Assembly: GCA_030141585.1 (NCBI GenBank)
Contig: JAQIFP010000031.1
Location: forward strand, 6,227-54,208
Source: Ophryocystis elektroscirrha
Lineage: Eukaryota; Apicomplexa; Conoidasida; Neogregarinorida; Ophryocystidae
DNA: 47,982 nucleotides
Reading direction: 5' to 3'
Shown: positions 1-12,306 of the stretch, one piece after another
Layout of the letters: every line of letters starts with the position of its first letter
Position numbering within the stretch: the stretch's first letter is position 1
The notes under the pieces: generated by a model
Database searches by the model: none
Told to the model about the DNA's origin: nothing
What the model saw: only the letters and a program-made list of their open reading frames with translations
Position numbers and translations under genes: made by a program

Positions 1-59
1 TAAAACGTATAATTCATATAAAATATACTACATATATGTAAAGTATATTAAATTTGTAA

Positions 60-140
60 GCAATATTATATATAGATATGTGTATATATATATATATGTA
101 TATATATATATGTCTATATATATATGTATAGACTATTTAA
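60..140. repeat. TA-rich simple repeat
   Basis: Imperfect TATA/TATG tract downstream of, or in the last intron of, the TAF2-like gene. Positions 1-236 hold no coding sequence that I can support. Confidence 0.8.
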
Positions 141-236
141 TATGTCTAAATATATTTTTATATATTTGCATATTCTTTTTTTATAGGAAGAACAAATTAT
201 TTGCGTATTATATAAAGACATGTAGTTTTAATATGT

Positions 237-3200
237 TTAAATAAGCGATAAAGTTAAATATGAATAAATTTTAATTGTAATTACTTCGTCAAGGAGATGA
301 CCGACACTGAGGCCAGGGTATATTCGAAATATGTCGACATCTAAAGTCTCTGGAGTCGGAGGATTGGCTGCGCTATATGGGAAATCAAAATTGACTTGAG
401 AACTTAGCATTTTCCATGCACCACAATTTACAAACGCGGACTTTAGTTTTCTGTGTAACTATAAATCAATCTAAGAGTTTAGCAGTTAATATACCAGTTT
501 AAAAAATTGGCCTGTTTTTATGAAGCACCCGGGTCCTTTTTTAAGCTGTCTCTGAATCACGTATACAAGGAATTGATTGAATGTTTTTTTGGGAGGAGAC
601 CATCTAACTAGGGAAGCATTAGTTTGTCTAGACGTAGTTGCATCTAAACGTTTATCTGTATTATTTAACAATATTTGAAGACTAGGGAATATAAATGAAG
701 CTTTTAGATTGACTGTAAAGGATTTCTCTGGGAATCTACAATAAATTATTACTATTTACACTAATAATCAAACAAACATATATATAGCTATGCATATACA
801 AATACAGTACAAATATTTATATGAGTTTATTTGAACAAATTAAAAGCAATACTTAAACTTACAAATGGAGATAATTGTGAATAGATTCGTCTATACTTAA
901 AGGTATTGTATCGTCTCCAATTTCAACAAGCCTTGCATATAAACTTTGTCTAAGCCAATTCATGCACGCTAAATGTGCATGTCCCAAAGTTTGCAGTATA
1001 CTATGGTCTACAACTCGTCTTCGGAATGCAACAAGCAGCCAATAATCTGCGTGATTCTTGTCGCAATGCCAAATTGATCCAAATATCGTACTTAGAAACC
1101 CCTTAAACAAATTTAATTATGTCATTCCAATTGATCATATGTTTACTTTATATACATATATACATATATATATATACCTATATATGTTTATATATATATA
1201 TATATATACATATGTAGATACATATATACATTTATATATATATGTATATATACATATATATATACATGTTATCAAATAATAATTAGTTTATTTTCTTTAT
1301 ACTATTGTCGTGTTAAAATACCTCAACAAAAATTTCTCTGTTTCTTAGTGTGTCAACGGTGTACATTTGAGAAGGGTTCAAAATATGAACATCCATTACT
1401 AGAGTGCTACTAAATGACCAGGAAGTAGAATTGGAGCATGGATCAGGGATGGCTTTTTCAAATATAGTGTTAGACTGGAAGATGCCTTTACCAAGGGGTA
1501 AAGGAGAAACACCAATCCCAATAGGCACAAATACAAGATTAACATATTCCAGTGGATATGTCAAATTATAAGTTGCGTATAAAGAATTTAAAGTTTCATT
1601 AACCATAGCTTGAATAATATCTGTATCTCCTTCGAAACCCCGAAGAACAAACATTAAGACATTGGGCAAGATACACGTGGAAGCATTCTTAGATGAACTT
1701 TTAGCTTTTTTTTCAGTATCTTCAATTTCTGTTGTATGGGATTGAGGCTTCAAATTGTTTATAGTCTTCTCATTCAATGTTTTTGCATCTAAATAAAGTT
1801 ATGTGTGTTATTTTAGAAGGGGATAATAATCACAAAAATTATAATTGCTATATATATGATACTTAGATGCAATTTTACCTATTATTATGCAACAATTAAA
1901 TATATATATAAGTCAACACAATATATACAAGTTAGAGCGTAGCAAGACGTAGTATTTAACTCACTAACAAATTTGATTATTATTATTTTTTTATTTTGTT
2001 CTTAAAATAAACACAATATATATATATATATATATTAATGGATAATTAAATTTATGAAATTACCTGTATTTGCTTCAAACTCAGATAATTTCACTGAAAG
2101 GATAGAAAAATGACCCACATATAAGCAAATTTCGCTTGAAGAAACAGAAGAAAATACACCTCTAAAAGAATAACGTATACAAGGAACTATATTAACAAAA
2201 GCAAATCTATTACTCATTATAATACCTTATATATTAATTAATTGATATATAATTAATTTATTTTTTTATAATTATTATATATATATATATATATATTAAC
2301 TATAATAATTCAAATTTATAGACGAAATGAATGAAGAATAATAAGTATACTGTATTACTGAGTCTTATAGTAAAATGTTTGTAGACAGTCGTTAGAATGT
2401 ACAGCTTTTTGAGTAAGTTTTCCAGTACTTATAGCAACAAAGGGTTCGGGAACTGTAATAGAAATCTTCCAATTTGTTTTTTCTCTGTAGGAACTATATT
2501 TAGTAAAAAAATACTAACAACTTTGAGTCGCTTAAATTTTTGCTGTAGCTAAGAGGAGTAGGAAACCATGACAGAGTACGAGTAGTCTATGCATAAATAA
2601 AATTCCAAAGTTTTACTTGAGGAGCTGTAAGCAATAAGGGATAAGATACACGTAAAGACTGGACGTAAATATTATTGGATGCAAAATACACTGTAGAATT
2701 ATATGGGCTCAGATTAGTCAACGAAAATAAAAGATTAAGCTTCAATGAGAAATATGACTCTTCCGGCTTATCTTTCTATGTAACACATATATTACACACT
2801 GCTATCCTTTATTCGTTCAATATGATTTTTTCCCCAGCTTATATATACATATTACACATATAAATGAATGTCCAAAGTAAATTAAGATATAAATATAAAC
2901 ATAGGTATATCGATTAATCATGTATGCAAAAACAAATTTATATACATATATGTATATACAATATGTCGTTTTATTTATTATATAATAGACTCAACTGGAT
3001 AATTTATTATTATATATATATATATATATATATGTCCAATGAATGTTTTATACATTGTATATATAATTATATCTGCATATTATATATATATAATGAATGT
3101 ATTATATATTGTATATTTAATTATATATGCATGTTATATATATATGTATATATTCTTACTTTATTTTTGATGTTTAAGTTTTTAAGAAATTTGTGGGATA

Positions 3201-3785
3201 TAGGAATAGTTAAAACATTTTTTTTATATAGACTTCGATAAGTTTGCTGCGTAATTATATGAGATAAATATTTTGCTTACTGTGTACATGGTGTCGTAAG
3301 TAACTATATCATAAGTGTAGCTATTATCTGTGAATAGCTAAATATTATTTAACAGAAAATACTAAACGTACTGGAGCTTGAGAAACTTGTTTAATAAGTT
3401 TTTCACAAGGAACGTTATTCAACATTATGTCTGATATATTACACACTGTTTCATCTGGAAGTGCAACTTCTATACAAAAAGGGTCAGGAACTTCTTCAGT
3501 TATACGATTTGTTAAACCATAAAATGTCATAGTAGTCAATCCAGTAATACTTTGATCATTTATGTTTACGCGTAATTGAAGACTTTGCTGCTTCAACCTG
3601 AAAAATAATTATTAATAACTAATAATAAATATATATATGTATGTAATAATTTTAATATAATAGTAGTATAAGTTTTTTGTATTAATTTTGTATATTTTAA
3701 TTTATGACTGTAAATAGGGAGTATTTATATACAAAAAAAAAAGAAAATAATTGTCAGAAGTATAAACTTACCGTAATAACTGCAT
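237..3785 (-). CDS. TAF2: TAF2-like TFIID subunit (catalytically dead M1-aminopeptidase fold)
   Basis: Inferred to be the TFIID subunit TAF2, which helps place Pol II pre-initiation complexes at promoters. Ten exons on the minus strand join in frame: 3785-3772, 3597-3354, 2775-2617, 2586-2519, 2484-2359, 2161-2064, 1788-1322, 1101-863, 735-495 and 458-237, about 625 residues. Recognisable M1-like pieces in order are the N-terminal beta domain, TRTLSWFPTP, NWKISITVPEPFVAIS, SEICLYVGHFSIL, YPLEYVNLVFVP and FGSIWHCDKNHADYWLL. The zinc motif HExxH and the GAMEN motif are absent, as in TAF2 and unlike true aminopeptidases. The first exon codes for only about five residues. The last exon either ends at the stop at 237 or splices at about 282 (Asp-Glu then GTAATT) and continues past the window edge, so the C-terminus is uncertain. 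Starts head to head with CNOT9. Confidence 0.75.
1142..1268. repeat. TA/CA-type microsatellite in TAF2 intron
   Basis: Long TATACATATATG-like tract lying wholly inside the intron between TAF2 exons 1788-1322 and 1101-863. It creates an open frame rich in Tyr and Ile that I do not regard as a gene. Confidence 0.8.
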
Positions 3786-3906
3786 AATGAGTTTTAATTA
3801 ATTGAAACTACTTATTCAAAATTAATAAAGTTTATCATAAGCTGAAGTTATTTTTTTAAGTTTTTTGAAAACTTTAAATTTCAGATTAATAAAAGGCATA
3901 TAAGCA
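3786..3906. promoter_or_regulatory. Putative shared promoter between TAF2 and CNOT9
   Basis: Only 121 bp separate the two divergent start codons, so both 5' UTRs and any core promoter must fit here. The stretch is AT-rich with no motif I can name. Bidirectional use is inferred from the spacing. Confidence 0.4.
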
Positions 3907-5017
3907 ATGGAGGCAGTATCCCAAAATGAAGCGAAGAAGCAAAATAATACAAAATCAGTCAACTCAAATCAGCAGTTTAACAGCGAAACCCCCCCAATCT
4001 ACCAAGAACTGAAAGATGAAATTTTTACATATATATATGATTTAAATAATTATGAAAAAAGAGAGAGAGCATTATTTGAGCTTAGTAGACGTAGAGAAAA
4101 AATTCCAGATTTGGCTGTTTACTTGTGGAATACTTTTGGAATCATGAGTGCGTTTTTACAAGAAATAACTTCGGCCTAGTACGTTTTATATTGTTTGCTT
4201 ATTATTTCTGCATAATTTTTTTAATAATTTATAGTTTAGTTAAAATAAATAATTCCAAATAAAATTTGTAAATACAATTTATATAATTAATTAAATTACT
4301 GTATTAAAAGCCATTTTGAAAACGGTCAATTATATATATTAACTTGCTTAGTCATTTTATGCAAATAAATTATACCTAGTAATTACATGGTAATCTTTCA
4401 CCATTCAAATCTTTAGGACATTATATTATATAAAGATATATGTGAAGCAATTCCAGTATTATTTCATATTTATTGTATATTTACTATATATATATAATAA
4501 TGTAATAATGGTATTATAGTATGCTAATAATGTATGCTATTAATTATATAAAATATTCAAAGTTTCTCTATAATACATTATTATTTAAATTTGGTCAAAT
4601 TATATAAAAATGTATCATGAAGTCCTGCATATATATATATTAATGCACAGTACCACATTATCCCCCCCTTCAATGACTGTTAATCAATCTAATCGTCTTT
4701 GTAATACATTAGCCCTTCTTCAATGCGTTGCGTCTCACCCAGAAACAACGCCAAAGTTTTTAAAAGGTATTTGTTACACAATAGATAGACTTAGATGTTG
4801 AACATAATCAATAAAAATGTTCACTTACGATAAATAATTATTTTTGAATTCAGTAAATAAAATATCTATATAAATATTTTTTAAATAAATAAATTGAAAA
4901 ATTAATAACTATAATATTATTGATTATTATTATAACCTTTATATGAATAATACATATAATATACACATAAATTTATTTATAGACTTTATATTGTTGGCTA
5001 ATTGAATAATTTATAAC

Positions 5018-5058
<41 letters not shown>

Positions 5059-6082
5059 ATTAAAAATATATATTATATAATTAAAAATATATATATTATA
5101 TAATTAAAAATATGATTTGTTTTTCAGCTCACATTCCTCTATATTTATTTCCTTTTTTAAATACAACATCGATAACACGTCCTTATGAATATACACGTTT
5201 AACTAGTTTAGGGGTTATTGGCGCGTTAGTTAAAGTAAGCTAATTTAGCATATTTGTTATTTGGCAGACTGACAGCCCAGAGGTTGTTCAATTTTTATTA
5301 CAAACTGAGATCATAGCTCTTTGTCTTAGAATAATGGAGAAAGGCACAGAGTTTTCGCGAACGGTTAGATTTAAATAATCAATTATCAATTTAATTTATT
5401 ATATACAAATTGTCAATATACTTATTAAAATTATTAATATGTAAAAAAAATTAAAAAGGCTGTATATAAATGTGAATATCTTTAATTGCATCAATAAACA
5501 AATGTATTCATTTTTTATTAGTTATTTGACTTCTGTATATATAAATTATCTGTATTTTTTTCTTAGTATACATAATTGCATAAAACATGTTATTGTAATC
5601 AGGTTGCTACGTTTATAGTACAGAAAATATTAAATGACAATTTGGGGAGTCATTATATTTGTTCAAATGATGAGCGGTTTTACACAATTTTATATGTTCT
5701 GAACCTTATGGTAGAATCTTTGCTTGAACAACCGTCTTCACGATTGCTGAAGCATTTGATGAAGTGCTATATGCAGCTTGCTTTGTATCCACGGCGTACA
5801 GAAGAAGTCAAAGAACATCTTCCTCTTATAATTCAGTAAATATGATTAGTTTTAATATAAAATATGCATATATACTTCGTTACCTCAATAGTTTGCACTA
5901 TTTTGTATGATTAGTATTACAGTTCAATACCAAATATGATTAATAATAAGAAATTATTTTTTATCTATATAAATCAACATTATAGTTTAATCAAAAATAA
6001 CGTAAATTTATGCATGTATATTTATCTATCTACATCTCTGAGATTGTCGATTTCTTATCAAATAAATTTAAATATTAAATAA

Positions 6083-6120
<38 letters not shown>

Positions 6121-6398
6121 GTAGATATATATATATTTATGTATAAATGTATTTATGTATGTATATAGTTGATAAATTTTCAATAGTAGATTATATGTTG
6201 TAAAAGAAATTTTTAGCTACATAGCATAATAGAAATTTCTAATATCTGTAAAAGTTTAATATAAAGTTGTTAGCGTAATTTGTTATAAAATTACTAATTT
6301 ACGGGTTTTTTATAACTATAATTTATAGGAATGGAATAATTTTCGATACAATAAAAGATGATCCAATGATCAAACAGAATTCTTTAGATTTCTCTTAA
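3907..6398 (+). CDS. CNOT9: CCR4-NOT complex subunit CNOT9 (CAF40/RCD1)
   Basis: Armadillo-type subunit of the CCR4-NOT complex, which shortens mRNA poly(A) tails and represses translation in the cytoplasm. Six exons join in frame: 3907-4178, 4651-4766, 5128-5234, 5268-5363, 5603-5835 and 6329-6398, giving 297 residues, the usual family length (about 299 in human). Family signatures include [67 protein letters not shown] and [15 protein letters not shown]. The N-terminus has about 30 extra polar residues before the first helix, and the C-terminus stops soon after the last helical repeat. The 4179-4650 intron holds AT-rich sequence only. Its stop codon lies about 20 bp from the 3' end of the convergent FKBP-TPR gene. 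Confidence 0.93.
5020..5112. repeat. TA run followed by a short tandem repeat in CNOT9 intron
   Basis: A (TA)n run is followed by about three copies of a unit reading ATTATATAATTAAAAATAT, ending just before the branch/acceptor region of the exon at 5128. Confidence 0.75.
6081..6172. repeat. TA/TG microsatellite in the last CNOT9 intron
   Basis: TATATATG/TATG tract between CNOT9 exons 5603-5835 and 6329-6398. No coding potential. Confidence 0.75.
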
Positions 6399-6419
6399 GC
6401 TTTATTTCAAATTAAAAAT

Positions 6420-9329
6420 TTATACATTTGTCGCTGTGATTTGGTGATTTTCACTGCTTGTTTTGTAACATAACTTAAAAAATTCTAAGGGTTTAATAAC
6501 AGTTTATGTAAATTACTTTCACAAATGCGTCTTGTGGATCTTTTGACAAAGCTAATTTTAGTTCTTTTTCACACTCGTCTAAATCTCCAAGCTATTAAGT
6601 TTTATATATTGTGTAATTTGTACTTGGTAATGGGCTTGTGCTTTTCGGTAGTGGTATTTGATACTTAGCTCTATATTTAATTTTGACGCCTAATTAATTA
6701 GGTATATATTAGTTATTTTATATTTCATTTATATATTAATACAATATATTTATAATTTATATTGATAATTTATATTAATAAGTTATGATAAAATAAAATT
6801 ATAATAATATATTATATTAATATAATATATTATATTATTAAAATATAATAATATATTATAATAATAAATTAATAATAATATTTTACATTAATAACTTATA
6901 TTAATATTATATAATAATATAATATAATATAATAGCATAATCAATATTATTATAATTAATATTATTGATAAAATTATTAATAGTCAGAGATGTGATTTAT
7001 GATAAGTTAATGAACAAATACATATGCGTTTCACTGGATCAAAATAAAAATGTTTTATGTAATTGATTTAAGTAGATTTAGTGCTATGTGTCTATTTTAT
7101 ATTTTTTTTATTATCTTATACAAATATTTGGTAATAAAAACTCTAGTGTAAAACATGTATAATTTAGAGTAGAAATATTTACACAGCTTAACAGTGAATT
7201 ACCTTATTTAAAATGTCCAAGACTTTTCTCCATTCTTTTAATCGAGTGTGAACAAGGCTTAGATTCAAGTAAACTTTGTACTTAAGTTCATCAAATCGAG
7301 AATCTCTCGAGTTCTTAATTACTTTTCCAAACATATCAATGCTCAATGAATGCAAGTTTTTCTGCAAGCGAAAGTAAATACAAATAATTCTTACGTCGAC
7401 GAAAAAATTACCCAGTTTATAATTTTCGTGTAATTGGCCGTATAATTCTTCGTCAGTTAAATTCCAAGCATCATCAACTCTAGTGTACACGTACAGCAGC
7501 TGAATCTCAACATATTTAACTATAATAAAATCAAATTATAATTAATAGTTACAATATGAACAGCTTCATACAATCCACATTATACAACATATATTGTAAA
7601 TTATTCTTTAAAGTAATTAGTCTATATAACAATTGAACTTTTGCACTATTCATATATATATGTAAATATTAATAAATTTAATATATATATACATATTAGC
7701 AAATTATACTTCTATATATTACAAATATATTTTAGTAATATATATTAGCAACATATATATATTCATAATATATATAAATATTAACAATATATATATAAAT
7801 ATTAACAGTATATATATAAATATTAACAGTATATATATAAATATTAACAGTATATATATATATATATTAACGATATAGTCATACTTAAAAATCATTATGA
7901 GAGACTACTAATTTGAAAACTATAATTATGGTGTATATTCTGAAGCATATATCTTTGCTTATATTATAACATATTTGAATTAATGTGTATTGAAAGTATA
8001 CATGATGATTCGTCGTCTAATGTCTTTGGATTCCATTTTACGACTTCAGAGTTTTCTTGAATGTATTTTTTTAAAGCTCCTGGTTCAAAAAGAAGAGATT
8101 GCATGATTTTTTCTTGGCTTTTTTTATTGTCTTCAATATGTGAATTCTCGACCAATAATCTTTGGATTTGTCTATGCTAAAACATGTAGAATATTAATTT
8201 TTAGGTTTTTACTTCTTTATAAGCTGAGTTTTTGGTTATATTCGCCATGTCCCAAAATGCCATATTGTATATGTCCCAAGCTGCTTCAGGAATGCGTACT
8301 TTCACTCTTTGCTTTAATCTGAGGCATTTTACTAGAGAGTCAAGCCAAGTTGGGACTGTATACATGCCAACCGTCCAGCTAATAAACGCAGCTTCCCCCT
8401 TATTAGAACTCTGCGAAAAAGGATCCAGATATTTTTCCACATCCACAGGTTTGAACGGACTTAATTCTTTTTTTGAAGTGAAAAATTGAAGCCAAACTGT
8501 TCTATTTGTGAATATTTACAAATGTACCTAATATACGACAATCATTCTCTACATACAATTGAGGATCTTTTGAACGGGGAATAACATCAAATAAATTAAG
8601 CTCAAAAGCGTTTGTATTGGGACTTTCAATATCTAATTAACTTTATTAATTATTGTTTATTTTAGAATATAATAAACTTTGAACTTGCACAAATGAAATA
8701 ATGTTAAAAAAACTATAATAGACAAAAATAAAATACGACAAATATTTAAAAATTATTTTCAAATATATATAAATATATTTTTTTATGCAAACAATATATA
8801 CATGTGTGTATCAATATACATACATGTAAATATTAATTAAAAATAACGTTAATTGCCGTTACCACAAAATATTGAGCTAACAATATTATTGATTGCACAT
8901 TTAAATTAGATTACCTTTAATTTTGATAAATTCGTTTTTCAAGATATATAATAAATGTATTTGTACAGTTCTATTTTGATCAAGTTGTAAATTATACTTT
9001 TCGTTTAATTTTAGAGTTGTATAAGGATTCAATTTTATCAAAACTATTTCAGCTTTTTTTAAAGTGTATAATATATTTTCTAGCTCCTCTGCAATTTCTA
9101 CAATAGGTTATATAAGAACATAAGTTTTAACCTTCACCCATTATATGCGATACTTCGTGTTCATCAATTGTAACTGTAAAGCAAAATATTCAACTTAAGC
9201 AATAACTAAAAACTTAAGTTATAATATCATTCAATTGATATACAGATTAATAACATATTTAATGAGTTATAATATGTATATATGTACTCATATACTCATA
9301 TTCATATACACCAATTTATATATATACAC

Positions 9330-9372
<43 letters not shown>

Positions 9373-9378
9373 TAGATT

Positions 9379-9417
<39 letters not shown>

Positions 9418-10631
9418 TTTTTAATATTTTTTATATATATTTTTTTTAAGAATATTTAGTAGAATTACATGTAACAAGGTCGCCTTTGGAAACTTTATCT
9501 GCGTAAATTGGTGCCTTTTGTTTAAGAAACATATTCAGTTCAAGATTCACTGAATATTTGTAGTATAAAATTTTAACTACCTTCATGATAAGTAATTAAT
9601 TCTACTAGAAATAATTTGCAGTTCAGTGGGTCATCTGGAAATATTGTATTGAATGAGAAATGCTTAGGTTTTTTGTAAGCTAATTTTTGCAGACTATACC
9701 GTTGCTTGTTCCATTCCTCAAAATTTACCTTTGCTTCAATAGGTTGTTCAGAGCCTAAAGTAAATATTAATTGAATATCCGCACTAATTTATACTAAAAT
9801 GGAAATATAATACATTATGGAAACAATACAGCTATGAGTAAAAATGTCTTTTTATAATATACATTATCTATTCACTAATTAATACAATTAATTTATGTAT
9901 AGATGTATGTGCATAGCTATTATAACAGAATGTATATATAACAATGGTAATTCGCATGTGTAAATATGTCTTTACATGAATATTTGAGCTCTGCTGTTGG
10001 ATATATAATACAGCAAACTTCTTCTTTCTTCATACAAACTATAGCGCATTTGAGACCATAGCTTATTTCATCTATACGCTTGATACACAGACTAGAACTT
10101 TACTATTTGAACTTAAAAGACATTTTGTGGTTGGAACATCAGTTAAAGAATCCAAAAGTGTTTCAACCGATCCATTTTCTAGCTCTTTTGTGGATATTTC
10201 CTTTAGTTTTACTGCAAAAGCAAATGTTTCATAATAAGTGAATTATTTAATATAGCGTAATCAACATATATTATATAGAAACTTCATGACACATTCAGTA
10301 TATATATATTATACCTTTTGTATATACAAATACTCACAAATATTATTTAAGTAAAGATTATTTAATTAAATACTATTTAATATTTTTATGTATAATTTAA
10401 TATTTTTTTTATGTACAGCATATATATATTACTTATGACTTCCGAGTTCCAAGTAGGAGTATTAAGCTGAAAACTAGTACGAAATCGTTGCATGACGATT
10501 TTTGCATCAGGAGAAATAATGACGTTTTCAAACTGCAAGTCTTTCGGAGCTTCATCATCACTATTAAAATCGTAAGCTGAATGTATATTTAACAAGAAGC
10601 ATGTTCTACCAGACAATTCAGAATCAGTCAT
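6420..10631 (-). CDS. FKBP-like (three degenerate modules) plus TPR protein
   Basis: Looks like a large FKBP-type immunophilin with a C-terminal TPR region, the layout of plant FKBP62/ROF1 and animal FKBP51/52, which bind the Hsp90 tail. Fourteen exons join with consistent phase from 10631 to 6517 (about 616 residues): 10631-10433, 10211-10104, 10071-9976, 9754-9581, 9549-9469, 9173-9132, 9097-8915, 8632-8557, 8501-8213, 8176-8002, 7519-7395, 7361-7203, 6689-6624 and 6591-6517. FKBP-like pieces include ISYGLKCAIVCMKKEE, then LNCKLFLV; HIMGEELENILYTLKKAEIV; and PTWLDSLVKCLRLKQRVKVRIP. The TPR region begins at YVEIQLLYVYTRVDDAWNLT and includes KYHYRKAQAHYQLGDLDECE. Usual PPIase pocket residues such as the Trp and the Tyr-Gly pair are not evident, so catalysis is doubtful. 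The last exon is ambiguous: stops at 6493, 6420 or 6407 are possible. Confidence 0.7.
7775..7878. repeat. About 21-bp tandem repeat in FKBP-TPR intron
   Basis: Four to five copies of a unit of about 21 bp, core TAAATATTAACAGTATATA, inside the intron between exons 8176-8002 and 7519-7395. Confidence 0.8.
9296..9416. repeat. Paired (TA)n tracts in FKBP-TPR intron
   Basis: Two long pure TA runs separated by a short non-repeat segment, in the intron between exons 9549-9469 and 9173-9132. Confidence 0.8.
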
Positions 10632-10931
10632 GTATGTAAATTATAGCAAAAATATATGAAGACTCGATAGTAATTATTAGTTAGTTGTACAGTACGAGAT
10701 ATTGAATATATGTCAATTATAAAGTAATTATAATTAATTACCAATAATTATAGCAATATGGGACTTTTTTTTTTTCATTTTCTATTAATAAAATTTATAT
10801 TTATTTATTTACTGGATTAACTTTTAATACTTACTTTCGTATAATTGGTTATTAAATATACTAACAGTTGCTTAAATATGTCACTTTCCAATTAAAAGTA
10901 CTAATTTTTATTTTGAAAATAAAACTGATTT
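10632..10931. other. Divergent intergenic region, FKBP-TPR / XPD
   Basis: Three hundred AT-rich bases between two divergent start codons. I see poly-T and AT runs but no named motif and no coding sequence. It presumably contains both promoters. Confidence 0.4.
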
Positions 10932-12267
10932 ATGGTTCGTTTCTTCATAGAGGGTTTGGAAATATTCTTTCCATACGATTATGTATATCCTGAACAATAC
11001 GAATATATGCGTCAATTAAAAATGACACTAGATGCAAAAGGAAATTGCGTATTAGAAATGCCAACAGGAACTGGTAAAACAGTTACATTACTTTCTTTTA
11101 TAATTTCTTATCAATTAGCTCATCCGGAAACCGGCAAGTTGATTTATTGTACACGCACAGTGCCAGAAATGGAAAAAGCTTTATTAGAACTAAAGCTAGT
11201 TACAGATTATTTACTTAAAGAGCTTTTAAACGAAACCGATTCACGACGTTATAAACATGCACAACGTCTATTAGGTATTGGTATGTCGGCTAGGCGAAAC
11301 TTGTGCATACATCCTGAAGTTTCACAGCAAGCTAATCGAGATAAAGTAGATGAATTATGCCAATCTCTTATTGCACCCTGGATTAGACTTAAACGAAAAG
11401 AATTAGATAAAGACTCAAAAAAAAATATACTCATTGATTATAGAACTACTAATCGTTCTTTAGAGTCTTTTTTATACAAATCCTCTATAGGTAAAGATTT
11501 TTGTAAAAATGAAGATTTATCAAATAATAATGAAATCCCGCCATCCCAAGAAAATTCAAATAAAAATTTTTCCGAACAAAATAATACTTCTGTCAACGAT
11601 ATTGTCAAAGAAGAAAATCCAAATACCACTGCAATTAATATAGAAAATTCAGCTAATTCATGTGGAGACTGTACCCAATCAAGTTCCTGTGAATTTTATG
11701 AGAATCTAGAAAAATATTGGTCTCCCTCAGATATCCCTTCAGGAATTTATACATTAAATGATATGAAAATTTATGGATCTAATTTTATTAAAGAATATGA
11801 TAAATCTAAAGCCCCTATTTGCCCATATTTTGCTTCGCGAAGATTAATACAACTAGCGAATGTTATAGTTTTGAATTATCAATATATTCTTGATCCTAAA
11901 GTATCACAGGTATTTTGCGTAATATCATACGTTCATTTCTCTTTTTATTAACTAATTAATTATTCTGAATAACATTGGCTTGTCTAAAAGATTAATATGT
12001 AAAATTTAAATTAGTGTCATTATACAATACCCTTCATTATTGTAATTATATCATTATTATTATTATTATCATTATTTGACCAATAAAATAAAAATTATAT
12101 ACTTTAAGATTTAAACTTTATAATTAGTATAAACAATAATGACTTTTTATCTTTGGATATATTTCAAAATAATTAGGTATTAAATGATTAATGATATGAT
12201 GATGATGTATAACAATTAACGTATAACATAATAACACAGTTTATTATTTTACGTGCTTATAATTTAT

Positions 12268-12306
<39 letters not shown>

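Noticed and set aside
1058..1279. Open frame rich in Tyr and Ile
   Set aside because: Produced by a TA/CA microsatellite inside a TAF2 intron.
2162..2217. ATG at 2217 as the start of a separate small minus-strand gene
   Set aside because: The frame is better explained by an acceptor before 2161 that joins the TAF2 exon ending at 2359. The upstream part of the frame has no family similarity.
2924..3241. Open frame rich in Tyr and Ile on the plus strand
   Set aside because: Lies in TAF2 intron sequence made of TATATA and TATAAT runs; low-complexity translation only.
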